From Petrosia ficiformis (taxonomy: Eukaryota; Porifera; Demospongiae; Haplosclerida; Petrosiidae): 64,000 nt of DNA. The notes below the pieces were generated by a model. It did not search any database and was not told the DNA's origin. It was given only the letters and a program-made list of their open reading frames with translations. The translations under genes were made by a program, and so were the position numbers. This document shows, piece by piece, positions 56,201 to 64,000 of the stretch. The stretch lies in assembly GCA_947044365.1 (NCBI GenBank), contig OX345642.1, positions 1,585,001-1,649,000 of the forward strand. Direction: 5' to 3'. Each line of letters begins with the position of its first letter. Positions within the stretch are counted from its first letter, which is position 1.

Positions 56201-59200
56201 ACATTATCCAGTAGAATACACACATAATAGTATTCATTATCCAATAAATAACACGTACTATAGTAGTATATTATAGTATACTAAAGTAGTATATTATAGT
56301 ATACTATAATATACTATAGTAGTATATTATAGTACTGCTATAGTAGTGCAGTTTGTTTTGTCAAACAAAATAAACTATCTTGTAAGGATTCACATATCCT
56401 ATCACTATGACAACATGATACATTATATAACTCAAACCCCCACATGATTTGTATTGTTCTGTTGGTATGTGTTTATTTACTATTTGAATCTCTATTGTGT
56501 ATTGTTTGTATCTCCCACTCTCTCTTACCTGTCTGTGTCTATTCACATAGAGAGAAGAGAGAGAGGCAGCCCTTACAGAGATTGAAAGACCGACAAGACC
56601 TAGCGATGATGGTAAGCAGTTTAAAATTCATTTATTGAAGTTACATGCACACTGGCCTGACACACCTCTCATTAATTATTAACAATTCATTCAGTACAGT
56701 TTTGATATCTGTTCACATTCACAATGACCTCAAAATTAGAATATGATCAAGTTGTATGTATTATATAGTTTAATGTCATAAGGTTAATACATGATTATAT
56801 TATTGATATCATTTTTAGCATACATCATTCATTGTGAGTTGAAAGGTGTTTATAAAAGACAAAGTGACAGGAGATATCCTTATGTTATTGAGGTAAATAT
56901 GTTGTTTATTCCTCCTCCTCCTCCTCCTTCATCTCATTCTCTTTCTCCTCTTCCTCTTCCTTCTCATCCGCCTCCTCCTTCATATCCTCCTCCTCATCCT
57001 CCTCCTCCTCCTCCTCCTCCTCCTCCTCCTTTTCCTCCTCAAACATCCCTCCCTCATCTCCCTCATTACTTCCTCACACCACATGTAGGTAGAATGGTCT
57101 GATGGTGCCTATTGTCATGTACAGAGAACATACGGAGATTTCTTTAGCTTCCAGAATAAAGTAAGAACATGATATTATACTATTTACACTGATATGATTT
57201 CTACTTCATAACACATGGTTTTAGTTCTATATAGTCACTGTTCATGTCCGTTTGTTGGATGATTCTTATAATTTTAAATATTTTGTAGTGGATATTTGTT
57301 CCTACTGTGTATTTATCTAGCTAGTGATCCTAGTGTCCATATCCCTTGATCCTAAAATCATGAGATGCTCAGGTTAAAATCTGATCAAGAATTAATGACT
57401 AATTATCGTCCTCCTTCTTCACCCACCCACTATGTTGTTTGTTTTAAACCCTCACTTGTCCAGTGTGATTGTGGGTTGCATTCCTGCACCTGTTGCTAGG
57501 TTACAGTGTCATTCACAGATCTAAATACTCAATTTTATTCATATCTGGCCTTGACAATTATCCACAGTCTAAATGTTTTGTATTTAGTTAAATTTCGTAT
57601 AAATAATTATTTGTTAATTAGTTTTTCATTATTAGATGTATAGTTATTAATATGCTGTTATTAATAGTTATTAGACCTGTTTCCTGAGGAATCTGGTCAG
57701 AAGAACAAGAAGCTAAGAGTCATACCATTTTTACCTGGTAAATAAAATACTATCTTATTATATAGTCATCAAAATTTGATATAATTAAAACTGTATCTTG
57801 AAATTGTATTTGTTCACGACAGCTTACTAGCTGTATATGATGGATAGGTATACATATATAAGATGGATGGATAGATGGATGGACGGATGGACAGACACAC
57901 AGATAGACGGTGGTGTGGAAATAGCCAATCATATAGGACAATGTCCGATAAATTTAGTGAATGTCCAGTAAATTGAAACTGAACTGTATACAAAGTATTT
58001 GTGGAGCAGGACAAGAGTAGTGAAAATAGGCCTACATTTTGTATATGTCCCACTGCCAACTCTATTTCCACATCCCACATATAGATAGATAGATAGATAG
58101 ATAGATTCTACGTGCATGTCCAGATTAGTTGTGGCTAGTAAATTATTTTGATGTTTGAATAGATAATTGAGCAAACCCACTATAATACCAAACCATACCC
58201 CACTTCTATTATTAGTATTATACTACACTAATAGTGAAACCAGTGTATTAACAATATACTACAATTGTGATCCACACCTTTTCACTGGAAATGAAACATA
58301 GTCTATGAAAGAAATTGTCTGTCTGTCTGTCCACTGATTTTCTCTTAAACTATGGCACAAGCTCTGAAACCCCTGACTACAATGCAATTAGATTATCACG
58401 TTATGTGTGCTATTTGATCATGACTTGATTAAGAAACCCTTGACTACAATGCAATTAGATTATCACGTTATGTGTGCTATTTGATCATGACTTGATTAAG
58501 AAACCCCTGACTACAATGCAATTAGATTATCGTGTTATGTGTGCTATTTGATCATGACTTGATTAAGAAACCCTTGACTACAATGCAATTAGATTATCGT
58601 GTTATGTGTGCTATTTGATCATGACTTGATTAAGAAACCCCTGACTACAATACAATTAGATTATTGTGTTATGTGTGCTATTTGATCATGACTTGATTAA
58701 GAAACCCCTGACTACAATGCAATTAGATTATCACGTTATGTGTGCTATTTGATCATGACTTGATTAAGAAACCCCTGACTACAATGCAATTAGATTATCA
58801 CGTTATGTGTGCTATTTGATCATGACTTGATTAAGAAACCCCTGACTACAATGCAATTAGATTATCACGTTATGTGTGCTATTTGATCATGACTTGATTA
58901 AGAAACCCCTGACTACAATGCAATTAGATTATCATGTTATGTGTGCTATTTGATCATGACTTGATTAAGAAACCCCTGACTACAATGCAATTAGATTATC
59001 ACATTATGTGTGCTATTTGATCATGACTTGATTGAGAAACCCCTGACTACAATGTATACTATTTGATCATATCTTTATTTATTGTCAGTGTTAGATCTAT
59101 AGGGGAGTGAAAGGGGGAGACCCCAACAGAAATTTGCATGTACACGATTTTTTTTGTTATATTGAAACAAATAAAATGAACAATAATTAATTAATTATTA

Positions 59201-62200
59201 TCGTAAAGTTCACAATTTACATGTAGAAAATAATACAATAGTTCAATCACTGTGTGCCTCTTGAGGAAGCACCACCATCCTGCTCACTTTCTCATCACTG
59301 ATTTTACTATTGCTTGACACCCAATCATCAGTGTTGTGGTCACTAGACCATTAATGTCCAACATTGCCATCAAAATCTCATGAATATCATTATGTGGTTC
59401 ATTTAAGGTAGGGTTAGGGCTGCCTTGTGGTTAGAGTTCAATCAGTATCAAAGTGATCTTAGTCTTTGATGGCAATACTGGACATCACTCGCTATCGCTT
59501 GTTTCCTTGGGCTTTCTTGTAAACCATTGATCTAGAATTGCCATCTTACTATTGAAATGTGCATTGCACGTGACCACACATGCTTGAACACGTGGGGAAT
59601 AATGTACTTTCGCTTCGATTTCGAATGAGTTTCAGGCAAAAGTAGGCGTGACAAAGCGCCCTGCGCCCCCCTAGATCTAACATTGTTTATTGTTTTTGAT
59701 ATTTTTTTAATCAGGAAGGAGATTATTGTCCGGTAAAAGTAACAGAGAACTTGCCGAGAAAAGATTACCTGATATGTGTCGATACACACAGTAAGTTAAT
59801 GGGTTTCATTTTTATTCTCAAACCCCTCTCCTCTTCCTCCTATAAATTTCTCTTCATCATTCTACTTTTCCTCCATCCAGCGATTTATTTGAACTTCCAA
59901 AACATATCAAGTCATGTAAACACGTACTTGATTTCTTTCGACCACGTTTGTCAGATATAAGAGAAAATAGTTTACCATTTCATAAAATGACCACACTCCT
60001 GGGTAAGATTATATAATGTGTGACCTAATGTTTGATCTAAAACATTCACACATCATACAAGCAAATATACATATACATAGATACATGTACACATAGATAC
60101 ATGTGCACATAGATACATGTACACATAGATACATGTACACATAGATACATGTACACATAGATACATGTGCATGTATATGTAAATATATGGAATGTGATTA
60201 AATTTGGTATTCAAGTATTGCTCAGCCTAGATACCTAACTTCCTATCAAATTTGCCAGATAACAAGATAGTTGCTTATTCAGAGTTCTTGTCAATTTTCA
60301 CAGTCACAATTGTGTGTGTGTCTGTATGCCTGAGCGACTGTCTACATGTATGTCTGTCTGTCTATGTCTGTCCATCTTTCTTGATATAATCAGTATCTAT
60401 CATTTGTCTAGATTTCAAAAATTCTGAATCCAGTAAGATCAGACATCCTTCAGCTCCTGCCATGGTTCTTTTCAACAGGTCACCCTCCAATTCACCATCT
60501 AGACCACGCTCTACAATCAATTCCCATTTGGTAAACTTGTCAGGAGGTGGGCGTGTCTCACACACTCTCCCTATTAACCAATCACCTGGTCAAACAGACT
60601 CAAATATTATTAGACGTTCGACATATCCTGTACGCCCGAAACAAAGCGCTTTCACACCTGTCACCTCTACTCCCTCTACCTCAACCGAGAAACTTCATTC
60701 GTCTTCACAAACCTCTTTAAGTAGTGTTGACAGAATTATTACACCAACTACTACAGCATGTCATGTAGTTACACCTCCTATAACCCGTTCTAATGGCTCT
60801 CCAGCGTTTGCTGTCTCCACCCTTTCATCGTCGAGTTGGAGCAGTGTTACCATTCTGACCCAGTCCGACTCTCCAGCTTCTGTACTTACACTTGTTAAAC
60901 CGGTTAGAAATCAAAAGGCTAAACTTGTTGATGCAGAAACTCTTGAAACTAGGAATAACAAAATGACTAACATAGAACTGGAAAAGAAAACAAAGTCATC
61001 CGTTTCCATGGAAACTAACACTACTGTCAAAGAAACAGAAGTCACAACCACTTCGTCCCCTGTAGTAAATACAGTTACAACCTCCGTTAGTTCAAATTGG
61101 GCCGACAGAAGTTCACCACCTTCTAACACAGACACCTCTTTCACCTTCACAGCTATCACCTCCACGCCCACTTCTGTCATGACAACAGTCTCCACAGTAA
61201 GTACATCCAATATTCTCTCCCCTAGTCCGACCAGCTCCATTACATCAACCCCTATAGACCGATCTGTCTCTTATTCCCCGTCTCTTCCACAATTCTACCA
61301 GCATGGTGGTACTTACCCTCCATATTCACCCTATCGAGTCTCATACACACCCACAAACTTCGAATCTCGTAACCCCTCACCGAAACCGATTGGCAGTGGG
61401 CATTGGCAAGGTAGCTATACACCTATATGCCACACCCCTATTTGTCATACTCCGACTGAGATGGATCATTTTCGCAAGTGGTTGAAAGTTCATCGGTTAC
61501 ACAAATATGATCATTTGTTTCAGAAAATGACTTTTGAAGAAGTTGGAAATTTGGAAGTCGACACTTTGAAAGAAATGGGAATGACGCAAGGAGCAGCAAA
61601 GAAATTGCAACAAAAGATGGATGAACTGAGGTAAAATTAAATAAATTGAGATGAAAATGCAGACAGATGAGTTTTTTTTGAGTCCAATATTTACAAATAA
61701 CTACTAGTTTGTGCATACATTATACAGATTATATCTATCTATCTATCTATCTATCTATCGTAGAACAAAAATATATAAATATATAAATATATATTTTCCT
61801 TCCGATTAGGAAAAGCAACATCACTTCATTTCGTGAAATCCCTCTTTCCTCTCTAAGTCGAAAACCATCAACATCCAGTCTTCCAGCTGCCCTATTTTTA
61901 GAGCGGCAACAGCTAACACCTTCCTCTAGCATTGACCAGCTCAGTCTCCATGGAAGCACATGCAGCCTTGATATTCTAGGACAATCTTACATTCACCATC
62001 CTAAATCATCACGTCATAGTGATGGTGCAACCAATGATGCTATAATAAGTACCATTGATACAGCTATTCTAGAGACAGGTCCTATTAATAGTTCTGAGAA
62101 ATATAGACAACGAAGCAGTGCTATGGATTTAAGTGGGAATGATACTGGAGAAGGAGGAGGAGGAAGATCACATGAGCCATTATCAAGATCGAAAAGCTCT

Positions 62201-63600
62201 CAAGGTAATTTACAAATGTCAAATGGGTTACCATCACTCCCAAGTAATGATCCTACTGTGTCCCATCCTCCCCTCAAAGGTCAAAGGTCACTGAGTCCTC
62301 ATCATAACCTACTTGACCAAATTGTACCTTCTGAGTCTTCTAGTAATCAAAAACTCTCGAAAACCACAAACAGAGAAAGAGTTCGTAGTTTTCCAGAAGA
62401 AAATTTAAGTAGAACTAACATTTTGAGTCCAACTCAACAACAGACGTTCAATACGCCACAGTTTCACAGAAAAGATGTCCCTCCCTCATCCGTAGGAGGT
62501 ATAGGTATTATAACTATACCACAGGATGCACAATCAACAGTTGAGCCTCATGGAAACCATCACCATCAGCCAAGAATACCTCCTGGATTAATACCCTCAA
62601 ACAGAATGCCAAATTGGTCACATCCAGGTGTTGTGCATGGACCGATTGTTGTTCCAAATTCCATTCCGATTTATAGAGGGAGAGTACAGCATCCGGTATT
62701 GGCCACATATGGACCAATCAATGGTTTAGTTCGATCTCCAGCTGGGTTAGCACAGATAGGTATTCGATACCCTGTAAATCCTACATTACAAGGCATCCCT
62801 CTTCAATCGACCACACCCATCTCAACGATCACAAGACTGACTTCTCCTCCTTTTACTTGTTATAACTGTGGTAGTCAGGGACATCAAGGGTCCAAATGTG
62901 TGAGTAGTTTATCAGAAAACAGTTCTATGAAAGGTAAGAAAAGTTCATTATATATTCATGAAAATTGCTATGGAAACGTACAAATAAACCTTTTTGTGCA
63001 ATTACCCAAGTCAAATTCAGGGGCAGATTCAGGATTTGAGATTAAGGGGGGCGCTGTAATTTCCATAGTTGTAGGGGGTCTATGGGCACCTGAAAATAGC
63101 AATATGGTGCAATCTGGGAGTCATACCAACTCTTTGACTACATATATAAATTACATATACTACAGCTGTATGTATTCAAAATACTTCTTGATACTAAGTA
63201 TAAATGAATACCTTTCTTGCTAGAACTAGAAGTAGTTCTGCTTGTTTTTTAGCCATTAAACAGTCATTACCATGTGGGTGTGTTGACCCCTCCCCTAGAT
63301 CCGCCTTTGGTCAAATTGACTTCCTCTGATTGCAATCCAGTGTAATTAACAGTGACTACTTTACGTTAATTAATAACAATAAAAAGTGGGTGAGTATTGT
63401 ACCATTGTTGTCATGGTTACACTTGGCTATTATTTTATCAGAATAATGACTAATTAATTGCAGAAGTACATTCCTTTGTTACCATGGATACTTCCCATCT
63501 CCCTTCCTCAGATTCTCAGTATCACTTTTCAGATAAGACTTCGTACCAGCCTCATCCAATCCCTTCACCTTCTTCGTTGAGAGAAACAACAAAAAGATAA
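50248..63600 (+). CDS. ZCCHC14: ZCCHC14/ZCCHC2-type protein with PX, SAM and CCHC zinc knuckle, 10 exons
   Basis: Homologue of the ZCCHC14/ZCCHC2 family; ZCCHC14 is an RNA-binding adaptor for TENT4 poly(A) polymerases. Exons: 50248-50754, 56551-56611, 56819-56892, 57089-57160, 57668-57737, 59715-59790, 59881-60002, 60412-61630, 61810-62933, 63464-63600; 3462 nt, 1153 residues. A helical N-terminal region (1-169) is followed by a PX-like part (about 190-310; VEWSDGAYCHVQRTYGDFFS, LLDLFPEE, KNKKLRVIPFLPG), a long Ser/Thr/Pro-rich region, a SAM domain at about 678-733 (FRKWLKVHRLHKYDHLF), and a zinc knuckle C1084-x2-C-x4-H-x4-C1097 (CYNCGSQGHQGSKC). The start could be 66 bases earlier (50182), also in frame. 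Intron 1 is 5.8 kb and full of minisatellites; a small phase-0 exon hidden there cannot be excluded. Confidence 0.88.
51590..51805. repeat. MITE family A fragments, ZCCHC14-like intron 1
   Basis: A minus-oriented piece (51595-51716, with TAATCATGTATTAACCTTAT and CATAGTAAATGTGAACAG) followed by a plus-oriented right end (AAGTTATGAACATTTTTCTG, AGGTCATGAATGAAC). Confidence 0.65.
52155..52706. repeat. 27-bp minisatellite rich in TACTAAC, ZCCHC14-like intron 1
   Basis: About 20 units of TTAGGATACTAACCATTATG plus TTCAAGC, with G/A variation in GGATAC/GAATAC. Each unit contains TACTAAC, the ideal U2 branch-point heptamer. Open frames on both strands through it are artefacts of the 27-bp (nine-codon) period. 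Confidence 0.97.
52925..53365. repeat. 66-bp minisatellite with hairpin units
   Basis: Six to seven units beginning TTAGTACCTTCACTGGGTAC and containing CTCACTGACTTGATTGTAGT then GAGTGGATAAT. CTCACT and AGTGAG pair around an 11-base loop in each unit, with further weaker pairing of the flanking TTAT and ATAA. Confidence 0.93.
53715..54705. repeat. About 80-bp minisatellite whose units encode a stem-loop
   Basis: The left edge (about 53720-53792) is a long hairpin with arms GTTAGACTTCAGGTGGTAGG and its near complement. About eleven tandem units follow, each with TGTTAGACTCCAGG, loop GGTA, CCTGTAGTCTAACA, i.e. a 14-bp stem with one mismatch, then TACTATTAACTTAGTACTAT and CAATATTACCTAGTC. Confidence 0.93.
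54706..54888 (-). repeat. MITE family A copy
   Basis: Directly abuts the stem-loop minisatellite (ACCTGCACCATTTTCATATA). It contains ATCATGTATTAACCTTATGA and ends GAGGTCATCGTGAATGTGAA. Confidence 0.78.
55050..55300 (-). repeat. Interspersed repeat family E, copy 2
   Basis: Shares CACACACTAACCATT, GAGCCAATTTGGCCCA and AAGCTCTGG-type blocks with 36750-37030. A 26-bp duplicated piece (ATCGTTACCATAGTGATTGA) follows at about 55310-55365. Confidence 0.6.
55476..55703 (+). repeat. MITE family A, near full-length copy
   Basis: Starts GTTCACATTCACAATTACTT and ends near GATGATAAGGTGAACATGAA, with the internal landmarks GGTTAATACATGATTATACT and AAGTTATGAACATTTTTTTG. One of the better copies for deriving a consensus. 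Confidence 0.8.
55800..56345. repeat. About 48-bp minisatellite followed by TATAGTA palindromic tract
   Basis: About nine units of ACACACATAATAGTATTATG plus TATGAAATATCACATTATCC and AGTAGAAT. The units include the self-complementary ATAATAGTATTAT. From about 56250 the sequence turns into repeated TATTATAGTATACTATAATA, also palindromic. Confidence 0.92.
56708..56800 (+). repeat. MITE family A left-end fragment next to an exon
   Basis: GTTCACATTCACAATGACCT to ACATGATTATAT, ending about 20 bp before the exon 3 acceptor of the ZCCHC14-like gene. The truncated element supplies most of this short intron. Confidence 0.7.
56910..57045. repeat. (CCT)n microsatellite, ZCCHC14-like intron 3
   Basis: CTCCTCCTCC and CTTCCTC repeats about 40 bp before the exon 4 acceptor. 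The proline-rich ORF through it is an artefact. Confidence 0.95.
57910..58076 (+). repeat. MITE family D, copy 2
   Basis: Left end TGTGGAAATAG and right end CTATTTCCACA form an 11-bp terminal inverted repeat. The interior shares AACTGTATACAAAGTAT with copy 1 at 41990-42128. (GATG)n and (GATA)n tracts flank it on either side. Confidence 0.75.
58365..59050. repeat. 67-bp minisatellite, ZCCHC14-like intron 5
   Basis: About ten units of AAACCCCTGACTACAATGCA, ATTAGATTATCACGTTATGT, GTGCTATTTGATCATGACTT, GATTAAG with few substitutions. No splice-site sequence from the flanking exons is included. Confidence 0.96.
59089..59690. repeat. Putative non-autonomous DNA transposon with TGTTAGATCTA ends
   Basis: Left end TGTTAGATCTATAGGGGAG, right end CCCCCCTAGATCTAACA. 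The 600 bp between show no convincing transposase. It occupies the 3' part of intron 5, just upstream of exon 6. Confidence 0.6.
60065..60185. repeat. 16-bp tandem repeat, ZCCHC14-like intron 7
   Basis: About six units of ACATAGATACATGTAC with A/G variation, each including the palindrome GTACATGTAC-like core. Confidence 0.88.
63018..63308. repeat. Putative inverted-repeat element, ZCCHC14-like intron 9
   Basis: Left edge GGGGCAGATTCAGGATTTG followed by GGGGGGCGC; right edge CCCCTCCCCTAGATCCGCC. The ends resemble each other's reverse complement with several mismatches, similar in style to the 59089-59690 element. Confidence is limited. Confidence 0.4.
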
Positions 63601-64000
63601 TAGAATAAATTAATTTTAAAAATACAGTAATATTAATTTCCATATTTGTATTAACCATATTATATATTGTGTATTTCTTGTGTTAAGTATCCGACAATTA
63701 ATTATCTTTTCCAATTCCTATATCTTACGAGCAAAATGTTTTGTACGTTCACACATATATACAACAAAAAAAAACGAAAGATTTTTATTTCTCCTGATCA
63801 ATGGAAAATTTTTGTATATAACTTTGATTTCTTAAAATCCATTCTGTAACTATACAATTATATATAACTATTATAATGTCAATTCCTTCTTTTTTTTTTA
63901 CTTCATCATTTAATACCAAATCTAAAAGTCTCATCCTCAGACAACTATTGGAATGGTAGTCTCATTCCCAGACTAGGGTTGTGTTTCTGTATGCCAGTAC
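63601..64000. other. 3' flank of the ZCCHC14-like gene
   Basis: AT-rich, without a supported gene. A poly-T tract at about 63890 is followed by sequence of more balanced composition to the window edge, which might be the tail of a minus-strand gene lying outside, but no exon can be defended. Confidence 0.4.

Noticed and set aside
62278..62290. Perfect DR1 nuclear-receptor site AGGTCAAAGGTCA
   Set aside because: It lies inside coding exon 9 of the ZCCHC14-like gene, so a chance match is more likely than a regulatory site.
62934..63223. Extension of the ZCCHC14-like ORF past 62933
   Set aside because: The extension is unrelated intronic sequence containing an inverted-repeat element; a GTAAG donor at 62934 joins in phase to an exon at 63464 that ends the protein.
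63900..64000. Possible terminal exon of a minus-strand gene at the window edge
   Set aside because: A short open stretch ending in a stop can be read, but there is no recognisable protein similarity and no second exon.

Overview
The window is eukaryotic nuclear DNA from an animal. Genes are interrupted by many GT-AG introns, the sequence is AT-rich, and coding exons match animal orthologues almost end to end. The mix of compact gene spacing (divergent start codons 118 to 370 bp apart), conserved metazoan genes and introns full of simple repeats suggests an early-branching animal, most likely a demosponge. That placement is an inference; a cnidarian or placozoan cannot be excluded from this window alone.

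Ten intact multi-exon protein-coding gene models and one broken one were built, with exon phases that sum to an intact frame in every intact case. In order: an SLC17A9-like vesicular nucleotide transporter (minus, 71-4344); an OTUD6-type deubiquitinase (plus, 4715-6217); a Rab22/31-type small GTPase (plus, 6362-10935); a C5orf22/UPF0489 homologue (plus, 11403-13849); a 2.6 kb minisatellite block; three tandem phospholipase-B-like GDSL lipase genes (minus, 17605-24956), the third broken; the AMFR/gp78 E3 ligase (plus, 25075-30808); HSBP1 (minus, 30958-31807) with a U12-type AT-AC intron; PYROXD1 (plus, 31938-40162); eIF6 (minus, 41057-43559); ZFAND1 (minus, 43744-49698); and a ZCCHC14/ZCCHC2-type PX-SAM-CCHC protein (plus, 50248-63600). 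A 79-codon unrecognised ORF lies between ZFAND1 and the ZCCHC14-like gene. The lipase count is two intact copies plus one pseudogene.

Several genes serve protein quality control and membrane traffic: AMFR (ER-associated degradation), OTUD6 (deubiquitination), ZFAND1 (p97/proteasome adaptor), HSBP1 (heat-shock factor regulation), Rab22 (endosomes) and SLC17A9 (vesicle loading). Nothing in the sequence shows that they are co-regulated. Gene pairs share short divergent promoters (SLC17A9/OTUD6, lipase 3/AMFR, HSBP1/PYROXD1).

The accessory sequence is the most unusual part. At least six tandem duplications or minisatellites straddle exon-intron junctions, so that each repeat unit carries a copy of the host splice site plus adjoining exon bases: three in PYROXD1, one in eIF6, one in the Rab gene and one in SLC17A9. 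Other minisatellites have hairpin-forming units. Several MITE-like families and tRNA-derived foldback elements are scattered through introns.
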